Of a DNA stretch of 64,000 nt, positions 20,664 to 29,200 are shown in pieces. Both the position numbers and the translations under genes were made by a program. The DNA comes from Rhodanobacteraceae bacterium. GTDB lineage: Bacteria > Pseudomonadota > Gammaproteobacteria > Xanthomonadales > Rhodanobacteraceae. The notes under the pieces were generated by a model. It searched no databases. It was given only the letters and a program-made list of their open reading frames with translations, and had not been told where the DNA came from. The DNA lies in contig JAEUPP010000024.1 of the NCBI GenBank assembly GCA_016790075.1, positions 1 to 64,000 of the forward strand, in the 5' to 3' direction. Numbering within the stretch: the stretch's first letter is position 1; every line of letters begins with the position of its first letter.

Positions 20664-21140
20664 CTACGTCTCAGACTGGTCGCGCTGGACGAACCGCCGT
20701 CCCCAACCGAGGCCGAGCAAGGCGATGACGTTCAATCCGCTGAGTACGGTGGCGATCTCCTCCCGCCGCAGGGCGACCGCTGCACCGATGGTACCCGTGT
20801 TCCAGATGCTCTCGGCGGTCGCCAGCCCAAGCACGTCGCCTTGGTCGTTCTTAAGGATGGCGCCGCCGCCGATGAAACCAATCCCGGCCAGCAAGACCTG
20901 CGGCAGTCGCAACTGAGCATCGCTGTCGATGCCCGGCAAATCGGCGATCAGCAGCGTGTAGCCGCACGCAGCCATCGCCACAACCGGAAACGTGCGCAAT
21001 CCCAAGCCGTGGTAACGACCGCGCTCAAGACCCAGTGGTAACGCCAGCAGGAACGCAAAGGCAATCCGCGCCGTACTTTCGGCAACCTGACTCCAGAGCA
21101 AGATGGACGCCGCCATGAAAACGGCCGGCGTCGCGTTCAT
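20664..21140 (-). CDS. MgtC/SapB family membrane protein, second copy
   Basis: A 158-aa protein with four or more membrane segments, starting at the ATG at 21140. Motifs are AFLLALPLGLERGR, LRTFPVVAMAACGYTLL and LLAGIGFIGGGAILKN. It is distant from the MgtC protein encoded at 19340-19825, so it is not a recent duplication. The 187 bp on its 5' side contain no gene I can support with confidence. Confidence 0.85.
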   Translation of the reverse strand: MNATPAVFMAASILLWSQVAESTARIAFAFLLALPLGLERGRYHGLGLRTFPVVAMAACGYTLLIADLPGIDSDAQLRLPQVLLAGIGFIGGGAILKNDQGDVLGLATAESIWNTGTIGAAVALRREEIATVLSGLNVIALLGLGWGRRFVQRDQSET

Positions 21141-21327
21141 CGGTCTGCACTACCTCGGAATCAAGAAGGATTTGCCCCGCGTGCCGACCAAGGCCGAAAC
21201 CAAGGAAGGCCAGCGGGATTGGAAACGGTTTCGCGCCGCACTGCGCAACGCCTTTCCCGAACGGTGGGGGCGCCTCCAAACCGGGACCGGCTGCGCCCTG
21301 CCCGATCCCACGTAGGTCGAGCCGGAC

Positions 21328-21558
21328 TCACTCGGGCTGCCGGCGGCACGCGGTGCACAGGAACAAGTGGATCCCAGGCGCCATTGCAGCGACCAGAGCG
21401 ACCGCGTCGCTCCACCGCGCGGCCGGAAACCACCCACCGCCCGGCCCCACGCAGCCCTGGGGCTTGTCGCCTTCGTAAGGCCTCGGCAGATGCGGACACT
21501 CGGCGCCGCGGGGGTGGAAGACGGCCTGCTGCGTTTGCAGATCGATGTCGAGGAGCAT
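21328..21558 (-). CDS. Small Cys-containing hypothetical protein at the end of the SOS cassette
   Basis: A 76-aa protein starting MLLDIDLQTQQAVFHPRGAEC, with two Cys pairs or singles (AECPHLPR, LFLCTAC) and a GPGGGWFP turn. Its ATG at 21558 is 10 bp after the SRAP-like stop, the same spacing used elsewhere in this operon, so it is probably translated. The CxxC near the C-terminus could bind zinc. No family recognised. Confidence 0.5.
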   Translation of the reverse strand: MLLDIDLQTQQAVFHPRGAECPHLPRPYEGDKPQGCVGPGGGWFPAARWSDAVALVAAMAPGIHLFLCTACRRQPE

Positions 21559-21568
21559 CGGCCATGCG

Positions 21569-22214
21569 TCACCGAATGGGCGCCCGGAAGTGCCTTTGGC
21601 GGAGCCACTTCTCGATCACTGGTGGCTGCCGGCAGGCTAGCAGGCTGCGCGCCCGTTCGGCGTCCCCACCCAACCAGATTGGCGCGTCCCGGTCGGCGAT
21701 GACCAGTGGGCCGTGGTGGCCGAACCGCTCGTCGTTCTCCCACCAAGCGGTCACCAGACCGAACGTCCGTACCACCTGCCCCTGGGCGTTCTCGAACCGG
21801 CTGAAAAGGCCCGCGACCGCCACGCGCGGCGCTGGCGGCTTGCAGGCCGTGGGCTGGCCTTGCACCTCGGCGAGCCAACCGCTGGCGGCCACCAAGCAGC
21901 GCCACGACCGCGCGGTGCTCGACCACAAGGCGTCGGTGGGGACTTGCGTCAACCGCTTCGAGGGCAGCCCGGTCAGTTGGATCGCCGTCGCCCGCCGCGC
22001 GTCGGCTTTCACGCCGGGGGGGCACCAAGCCCCAGTGCGCGCGCAACGCCGCCGGCCCTTGCGCCGTGGCGACGACGACGAACGCCGGCGACAGGGGCCG
22101 CACCACCTGGCGCGCCGATGGCTGCGCCGATCGCACGACGGCCTCCCACGATGCAGCCTCGGCGGACGATGCGCCTGCGGGCGTTGAATCGGGGTCCAGC
22201 CAGAAGGCCAACAC
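21569..22214 (-). pseudogene. SRAP-like (YedK/HMCES) gene with a frameshift
   Basis: The N-terminal half starts at 22214 (MLAFWLDPDSTPAG), with LRAHWGLVPP being the SRAP core. It goes out of frame at a run of seven C (22016-22022 on the plus strand); the rest continues in the next frame as VKADARRAT, RCLVAASGWLAEV, VAVAGLFSRF and TFGLVTAWWENDERFGHHGPLV. Removing one C restores a protein of about 214 aa. SRAP proteins crosslink to abasic sites through Cys2, which is missing here, and the usual NARxE reads DARRA. The gene begins 10 bp after umuC. It may be a sequencing slip or a true decay. Confidence 0.65.
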
Positions 22215-22223
22215 GGGACGCGG

Positions 22224-23516
22224 TCAAGTTCGCACGACGGGCAAGTCGGCCCAACGCGTCGTGTACGCGGGCGACAGCGCGCCGCGGCGCATGTGCCACG
22301 CGCGCTCGCCGGCCAAGCCGGCCGTTCCGGGGGCGACCGCGCCGCGCCCCCAACGCTTGCCAGCTGCTTCCAGCACCTGGCCCAAACGCTCCCGCCGCGC
22401 GTCGCGAACCGGCGCGTCGTCGAACAGCGTGGCTTGCCGGCCGCTGCGCGGGCTCAGGTCCAGCAGCCGAACCCCCACTTTTTGGTAGCGGAACCGCACG
22501 CGATGCATCGCGCGCACCAGACGCGTTGCGACGCCCACCAGATGCAGCACGTCGTCCGTCGCCGCAGGCAAGTTCTCGCTGGCTACCGGGTGGTGCTGGA
22601 GCTCGTCGGGCGAGAAGCGGTTCGTTTCGAGGAAGACTTCGATCCGGCCTGCCAGCGCCAGTTCGGCCCGCAGTTTCTCAACCGCTCGGACCACGTGCGC
22701 GCGGGCGCTTTCCAGCAGCGGTTCGAGTTCGCGAAACGGTTCGGCGAAGGAACGGGCTGATTGAATCTGCGCTTTCGCTGCAGGCTGATGCTCGACCTCC
22801 AGGCAAGCTTCGCCTCGCAGCTCGCGCACGATGCGTTCGACCACCACGGAGAACCGGGTCCTCAAGCTCGCTGCGTCCGCATCGCGCAGGTCGGCCGCCG
22901 TGTGGATTCCGAACTCCGCGAGCTGGGGCACGAGGCGGCGGCCGACGCCCCAGACCTCGCCCACCCCGATCTCCGCCAAGAGCGCAGCCTGCCGCTGCGG
23001 CGGCAGGCTCGTGAAGTCGCAAACGCCCTGCCAGGACGGCTGTTTTTTCGCCACGAAATTCGCGAGCTTCGCCAGCGTTTTCGACGGGCCGATGCCGGCG
23101 CAAACGGGAAGGCCGCACCACTGACGTACGCGCTGGCGAATCGCTTGGCCCCACGCGCTCGCGTCCACGTGCGGCTGCTTCGTTACGTCGAGAAAGCATT
23201 CGTCGATCGAGTACACCTCCAGGTCCATGCGGGGCACGAACTGGGAAAGGACGTCCACGACGCGTCGGGACATGTCTCCGTAGAGGCCGTAGTTGCTGCT
23301 GAAGGCCACAACGCCGTGCTGCTCCGCGATCGCGCGGCAATGGTGCCAGGGCGCCGCCATGCGAATGCCCAGCGCCTTGGCTTCGTTCGAGCGCGAAACC
23401 ACGCAGCCGTCGTTGTTGCTCAACACAACGACGGGCTTTCCTTCCAGTTCGGGCCGGAACAGCTTTTCGCAACTGACGTAGAAATTGTTGACGTCCACCA
23501 GCGCGATCCGTCGCAT
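22224..23516 (-). CDS. umuC: DNA polymerase V catalytic subunit (Y family)
   Basis: A 430-aa translesion polymerase. It starts [20 protein letters not shown], with the first catalytic Asp and the steric-gate aromatic region. The second acidic pair is in [12 protein letters not shown], and the helix-hairpin-helix segment [17 protein letters not shown] plus the little-finger domain follow. Full family length. It is 22 bp downstream of umuD and is expected to be SOS-induced. I could not identify a convincing LexA box upstream. Confidence 0.93.
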   Translation of the reverse strand: MRRIALVDVNNFYVSCEKLFRPELEGKPVVVLSNNDGCVVSRSNEAKALGIRMAAPWHHCRAIAEQHGVVAFSSNYGLYGDMSRRVVDVLSQFVPRMDLEVYSIDECFLDVTKQPHVDASAWGQAIRQRVRQWCGLPVCAGIGPSKTLAKLANFVAKKQPSWQGVCDFTSLPPQRQAALLAEIGVGEVWGVGRRLVPQLAEFGIHTAADLRDADAASLRTRFSVVVERIVRELRGEACLEVEHQPAAKAQIQSARSFAEPFRELEPLLESARAHVVRAVEKLRAELALAGRIEVFLETNRFSPDELQHHPVASENLPAATDDVLHLVGVATRLVRAMHRVRFRYQKVGVRLLDLSPRSGRQATLFDDAPVRDARRERLGQVLEAAGKRWGRGAVAPGTAGLAGERAWHMRRGALSPAYTTRWADLPVVRT

Positions 23517-23538
23517 GCAGCTCCCCTACTTGCAGGTT

Positions 23539-24138
23539 TCAGAGCTTGTGCAAGACGCGCGTTGCCACGCCCCAGATCTCCAACGTTTCGTTGGGCGCAA
23601 CAATGCGTTCTGGGTAGTGGGGGTTTTCCGAAACCAGCACGGGCTTTCCGCCCCGCATGCGCAGGCGCTTGATGAGCAGCTCGCCGTCCACAGCGGCGAC
23701 CACCACCGAACCGTCTTTGGGCTCCAACGCCCGATCCACGACGACTTCGTCGCCGTCGTGGATGCCGGCACCAAACATCGACCACCCGGAAGCCCGAACG
23801 ATGAAAGTGGCTGCCTCGTGACCCTTTCGAATCAAATGGGCGTTGAGGTCGATCGTCTCTTCCAGGTAGTCGTCGGCCGGCGAAGCGAAGCCCGCCGGCA
23901 CGCGGTAGCCCATCAACGGTATCGCCACCTCACGCCCCGGCTCGGTACGCCGCCAGACGTTCGCGCGCACGCCCTCCTCTTCGGCCATCTTTTGCTCGCG
24001 GTACGCGTCCAGAAACGCGACAACGGCCGGCACCTGGCTTTCCGGGACGCGGACCGGCTGCGTGGGCTCGCCGAAGCTGCCCGTGCCGGGTTTACGGCCT
24101 GCGCCGGGGCGGGGGCCGCCGTGGGGAGGGGGCGTCAT
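23539..24138 (-). CDS. umuD: UmuD-type SOS mutagenesis protein (LexA-like autoprotease)
   Basis: A 199-aa protein. It has an N-terminal extension (GGPRPGAGRKPGTGSFGEP) longer than in E. coli UmuD. The self-cleavage site is probably A82-G83 in VPAGFASPADDYLEE. The nucleophile is S120 in ASGWSMFGAGI and the general base K157 in ELLIKRL. After RecA-stimulated cleavage, UmuD' would join UmuC to form polymerase V. First gene of the leftward SOS cassette. The 246 bp before it up to the next gene hold nothing I can name. Confidence 0.92.
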   Translation of the reverse strand: MTPPPHGGPRPGAGRKPGTGSFGEPTQPVRVPESQVPAVVAFLDAYREQKMAEEEGVRANVWRRTEPGREVAIPLMGYRVPAGFASPADDYLEETIDLNAHLIRKGHEAATFIVRASGWSMFGAGIHDGDEVVVDRALEPKDGSVVVAAVDGELLIKRLRMRGGKPVLVSENPHYPERIVAPNETLEIWGVATRVLHKL

Positions 24139-24384
24139 GGCGCCTCGCTTGATTTACGAACGGGAATCAAGATTACCGCGTACGGCGGCCCGAGACACCT
24201 CCCCGACCGCGTGAACAACCGTCACGCCCGCGCTCAGACCGAAACTGAACGGTCGCGCCGGTGACTTTTCGTGCTTGTTCGCGGCGAGGCACCGGCTCCC
24301 GGCCGGCGCCCACGCTACGTCCAGCAACGCCGGGCGAAGGAACCTCAACGGAGCTTCCATGCTTCGCCAATCTGTACGGGACTG

Positions 24385-24765
24385 CTAACGCTGCGCGTAT
24401 GCGAGTCGGCAAAACACGAAGCTGGCCGGCAACGACAACGCGAACCCGACGAGCCCAGCGCGCACGTCGCTGGCCGTGAGCACGAGAGAAAAGAGAATGC
24501 TCAAGGCATACACGACGGCCGGACCCGCGTAGCCGACCTTCCCCAGCGCGTACAGCACCGGCAAGAGCGCCAATCCGGCGAGTAACACGAGGGCGGGCGC
24601 GAGCAGGACGCTGCCCAAGCTGGCGGACCACGTCCCTGAATCCCCGAGCGGGTGCGTCGCCAGACCGACCGCGGCGAAGACGAGTCCCACCGGAACACCG
24701 GCAACCAAGCTCGCCAGGGCGACGTTGCCGAGCAGGTTATCTGGTCGAGCGGTCAGCATTTCCAT
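24385..24765 (-). CDS. Hypothetical four-helix membrane protein
   Basis: A 126-aa protein taking the ATG at 24765 (MEMLTARPDNLLG). It is almost entirely hydrophobic, with about four membrane segments separated by short loops (ATHPLGDSG, GKVGYAG). No family recognised. It lies between the SOS cassette and the putative T6SS immunity genes and may belong to the latter, since membrane immunity proteins are common, but there is no direct evidence. Confidence 0.5.
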   Translation of the reverse strand: MEMLTARPDNLLGNVALASLVAGVPVGLVFAAVGLATHPLGDSGTWSASLGSVLLAPALVLLAGLALLPVLYALGKVGYAGPAVVYALSILFSLVLTASDVRAGLVGFALSLPASFVFCRLAYAQR

Positions 24766-24897
24766 GGGCAAGCGGTGGCGGACGCCGGTACGGGACACTG
24801 GGAAAAACACTATGACTTGGCGGCTTCCTCGCGCAACCGCATAACGGTCGAAATTGACGGCGCGCTTCGAGGCCGACCGCTCGGGCGTGCGAAGAGG

Positions 24898-25452
24898 CTA
24901 CGGGTCGGCGCTGGGATACCCGGTCAGATAGACGCTGGAGCTGGCGTTGATCTCGATGCCGGTCACCAGCGGGCGCAGCCGCAATACCGGAGGTTTCACC
25001 GATCGATCCAAAACGTCCGTCAACGAGGTGAGCGACAGCACCGCGTTGAAGCCTTCCAAGGTGGGAGCCTCAAAGAACGCGATTCCCGCTTCGAACTGTT
25101 TCGGGTCGAAACCCACCATGAAGATGACTTCGGTCGGATCGATCTTGATCCAACCGCACCGGGCTTCCTGAAGAAACGTTTCCCACGCCGCAAAGTGAAC
25201 CACGATGCCTGCGGCGATCGTGCTCAGCGCTTGCTTGCGCTCTCGGAACGCATCGAGCATGGATGCGGGCGTGGCGTCCGTGTAAGGAAGGCGGTCGCCT
25301 TCCTTGTCGATCACGTATCGAACGTCGGACGGTCGGAGCGACGCGAGCCAGAACAGCGGGACCTGGTAACGGCCGGAATAGGTCAGCTTGTCCCGCCCCT
25401 GACGCGGCGTGCCCTCGGAATCGGAACAGAACAGCATCGAAAAATTGGCCAC
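24898..25452 (-). CDS. Hypothetical protein downstream of the Rhs effector
   Basis: A 184-aa soluble protein starting MANFSMLFCSDSEGTPRQGR. Segments include YQVPLFWLASLRPSDV, GIVVHFAAWETFLQEA and SVYLTGYPSADP. No family recognised. It starts 47 bp after the end of the SUKH-like gene and is co-directional with the vgrG-rhs operon, so a second immunity or accessory function is plausible. Confidence 0.55.
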   Translation of the reverse strand: MANFSMLFCSDSEGTPRQGRDKLTYSGRYQVPLFWLASLRPSDVRYVIDKEGDRLPYTDATPASMLDAFRERKQALSTIAAGIVVHFAAWETFLQEARCGWIKIDPTEVIFMVGFDPKQFEAGIAFFEAPTLEGFNAVLSLTSLTDVLDRSVKPPVLRLRPLVTGIEINASSSVYLTGYPSADP

Positions 25453-25499
25453 ACGAAATCCTTTTCACCGGCGCTTTGGGGCTGCTTCTACCGCATCAG

Positions 25500-26264
25500 C
25501 TAGGCACCGACTTTCTCGACGGCCAGAAGGCCGCTCTCGACGTCGGAGAGCCGCCGCTCTTCGCAGCGGACGACATCGCCCTCTACGAACTCCAATGCCG
25601 CCCTCGGCCCGTCCTGCGATTCGGTTGTGAAGCTCTCGCCATCGATCCGCGAGTCAATTCGGAAAAGGTCGTCACCAACTTTGATTGCAGCTACCTGCAA
25701 CAACTCGTTCTCCGACGAGGAAATCACCCGTACCCAGATGGCGTAAGTACGTTCTTTGTCGTCCTCTGCACGGTCGCCCACAATGTATTCGAGGTAACGC
25801 TCAAGGTTCGAGAACACGCTGTCATCGGCATCGAAGTACTCCCAGACGATGGGCTCTTCCTGTCCCTCCTTCCAGACGAGGTAAGTCTCGTCGAGTTCGA
25901 AGGGGTTGTGTCCGAAGATGGCGCAATCCTCGGGGGCCACGCCTCCGGGCGGATCGTCGCCGTAGCTGTTTTCGGTCCGGAGTTCGATGGACCGTTTGAT
26001 CCGGTCGTCGTTCAACGCGCGCCCGATCTCGGACAGGCTCAGCCAGTTCTGACTGAGGCGCGCGTTGCCCCACGCCCCTGCAAAACGGAAGCGCGCGGCA
26101 AGCATGGGGCTCAACGGTCGCGACACCCCGGGACGCAGCGTGGCGATGCGATCGGAACCTGGTTCCGGCGCCTGGACGCGCTGCTCGCCGTGGTCCGGAT
26201 TGCTGTCGTTCAAGGCCCGGACCCGGCGCAGCAGGTCGTGGATACGATTCTGTGGTTCCGTCAT
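25500..26264 (-). CDS. Putative Rhs-toxin immunity protein (SUKH/SMI1-like)
   Basis: A 254-aa acidic protein. The ATG at 26264 lies 2 bp past the rhs stop, the tight coupling expected of an effector-immunity pair. The middle has CAIFGHNPFELDETYLVW then EEPIVWEYFDADDSVFSNLERYLEYIVG, which resembles the C-terminal half of SUKH (SMI1/KNR4) domains, and residues 1-70 are Arg-rich and less ordered. Immunity is inferred mainly from position; the SUKH resemblance is moderate. Confidence 0.55.
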   Translation of the reverse strand: MTEPQNRIHDLLRRVRALNDSNPDHGEQRVQAPEPGSDRIATLRPGVSRPLSPMLAARFRFAGAWGNARLSQNWLSLSEIGRALNDDRIKRSIELRTENSYGDDPPGGVAPEDCAIFGHNPFELDETYLVWKEGQEEPIVWEYFDADDSVFSNLERYLEYIVGDRAEDDKERTYAIWVRVISSSENELLQVAAIKVGDDLFRIDSRIDGESFTTESQDGPRAALEFVEGDVVRCEERRLSDVESGLLAVEKVGA

Positions 26265-26266
26265 TT

Positions 26267-29200
26267 TCAGCACCCGCCCAGACTGGTGGCCAATTTTACC
26301 GTGTCGTACGTGTAGCCCAATGGCAAATGACGCACGATACCGCCGACATACGAATTTGTCGCTTCCAACTGCGCCATCCAATCCAGAGGTACGGCAGAGC
26401 CGCCCGCGCTTGCATCGGGTACGTGGCCGGCCACGCGGCCAGGACCACATTGACAGCGCATGGAGTCCCTCCACTTGCGAGATTGCGCCTTCTCCAAGGC
26501 GGTCAGTTTTCTACGCGTCATCGATCCACCTTGGTTCTGAATCTGCGTGTTCCACCGTTTGGTGAAGTCCTGCAGCTCCAACGACTCGGCCGAGCCGGCC
26601 GGGAACTTGTCCAAGATGCAGAGCGTGCGGCCGGTTAACTTGAACGTGGTCGGCGCCAGGCCGAGTGGATCCACAGCGTCCGTTGGGTTGTCCACGTAAA
26701 CGTAAAGATTCGCCCCACCCAGCAGGCCTACCGGATCCTGACTGATGAAGCGGCCGACGTCGGGGTCGTAGTGCCGAAAGCGGTTGTAGTGAAGCCCCGT
26801 CTCCCGGTCGAAGTACTGCCCCTGGAAGCGCAGATTCTGCTCGACTGGATCGACCTGCTCCTCCCACTGCTGCACGACCGCGTTGCCGACCGGCCGCACC
26901 ACGCGACGTGCCGGCGTTTGCAGGGAACGCACGCGCCCCCAAGCCTTGTAGTCCGCGGCCCACACGAGATGACCATGCTCGTCCGTCAACTCGCACGGTG
27001 TTCCCAGTTGATCCGTGTGGACGTGGAAGACTTCGGTCGTTGCTGCCCCGGCCGGCGCGGATTCCGTTGGTTGGGGCAGTTGGCGGTTGAGGCGCTCCTG
27101 CAGGCGGCGCTGGCGCTTCAGCGCTGCAGCCCATTCCTCGGGGTACCGCTCTTGCAGGCTTTGCCACTCCAGCGGCAACGAGGTCACGGCAACGGCGTCC
27201 GCCGCTGCCTCACGAGAGGACAGTTCGAGCGAGCTGCGCACGAGCGCGAGCGGTACAAACCCCGAAGCTTCGTAGACGTGCAGCGACACGCGCCCGTCGG
27301 CCGACTCGGTCAGCAGCCGGTTTCCGTCCCAAACGAAGTGCGTCGATGCCACGGGACGCCCCGCGTCCCGGAAACGGCGGGCTCGCCGGCCGCGGTTTGG
27401 TGCGGAAGCACTCTGCGGTCGCCATTGGTGCTTCGCGATGCGTCGACCGAACGGGTCGTAGTCGTAGCGCCATTCTTCGGCACCAGCAACCGTTTCGACG
27501 CGCACGTGCTCCAGTCGGTGTTCGGCGTCCCATTCAAATGCCCGCCGCTCGCCGGCACCCGATCGCTTCTCGACGCAATTGCCCCAGGCGTCGTAGCGGT
27601 AGCGGTGCTCCTGATGAGTGGCCAGGCGGTTCGACCGCTGGACCGCCCATCCGGACGGGTCGGTCGATCGCTCCTCGTCCGTTTGCAGCAGGTTGAATTC
27701 CGGCCGGTCGATATGCCGACGCACCAGCGTTTCCCAGTCTTCTTCCGACCACGCGCGCCCTCCGTCAGCCGAGGGCGGCGCGGGAGACGCGGCGGTCGCA
27801 TCCAACAGGTTTCCGGCCGGATCGAACGCAAACGCCTCCGCGATCGAGCCGAACTGCGCCGCCGCGATGCGTCCAATCGCGTCGTAGGCGTAACGCGCCG
27901 ACCCGCGACGGGCGTCCTCCAGGGACAACAGCTGGCCACCGGCGTCATACCGATACTGGCGGGCGGTTTCGTACGCGCCCCACGGCGCACCGCCGAGGCC
28001 TGGCGCGGTGTTGGGTGGCCTGGTCGGACTCGCCGCCGACGCCTTGGTATGGCTGGACAGCAAGCGCCCCACGGCGTCCCATTCGAAAAACGTGCTCAAG
28101 GGACCTTGGCTGCGCACCGTCTCGCGGTGGAGGCGATCGCGCTCGAAGGCCGCGAGGGTCGCGCCGTCGAGTTCGATGCGATCGACGTGGCCGCTCCCGT
28201 ACAGGCTGTAGCGAAGGACCCGGCCATCCGGCAGCGTGGTGTGCAGGCGGTTGCCCATGCCGTCGTGCTCGTGCGCCAACGCGGTCGTTTGGCCCCCGCG
28301 CGTCCTGACGACCTCGCGGGCGAGCTGACCGGCCAGGGAGTAGTGAAGATCCACCCGTGCGTGCTCGTTGCGCGCCTGGACCATTTTGCCGTCGAGGTCG
28401 TAGCGGTACCGCGCGTGACGTACCTTGATCGCGCCGTCATCCCCGCGCTTCGCGCTCAGCTTGTCCGTCAGTCGGCCGCGCACGTCGCGTTGGTAGCGCG
28501 TTCGCAGCAACCCGGGGGCGCCGGGCGCGAGCAGGTCCGCGCCTTGGGGCACGCCGTCCACCAGGTGCAGCAGCTCGCCCGCCCGATCGTATCCGTAGTC
28601 GCGCCGCCGGCCATCGAACCCTTGCTCCGCCACCAACCGGTCGGCGGCGTCCCATGCGAAACGGTAGACCGCGCCGTTCTCGTTGGTCAGTGCGACCAGG
28701 CGACCGTGCACGTCGTAGCCGTAGCGCAGCGCCGCGCCCGACGAATTCTCGCGTGCGAGCGGCCGCCCAACCGGATCCAGCTCAAACCGCGTCGCCCGGC
28801 CGAGTGCATCGTGGTGGGCGATCAACCGGCCCAAACGATCGTAGGCAAGCCGTTCCACGCCGCCGTCCGCGAGGCGGCGTTCCACCAGACGATACCGGCG
28901 GTTGATGTACCGGTAGGAAAACGAGGTCACGCCGCCCAGCGCGTCTTCGATCGCCGCGAGGTTTCCGGCGGAATCGTATCGGTACCGCGTCGGCTGCCCG
29001 AGGCAGTCGCTGACGGCGATGACCCTTCCCTGGGCGTCGTAGTCGATGATCGAACGACCGCCGCGCGCATCGAGAACGGCCGTAACCTGCCCCCACGCGT
29101 TGTGTTCGTAGGCGGTCGAAGCGCCGTCGGGCGCCGTAACGCGCGTGAGGTTGCCCTTGACGTCGTAGTCGTAGCGCGTGACGCGATCCAGGGGATCCGT

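Noticed and set aside
21103-21315. Possible 70-aa protein on the plus strand
   Set aside because: It overlaps the start of an MgtC gene, has no clear ribosome-binding site and no recognised family. Not impossible, but not supported enough to list.
24139-24384. LexA box upstream of umuD
   Set aside because: No CTGT-N8-ACAG or other known LexA-type palindrome could be seen in the spacer.
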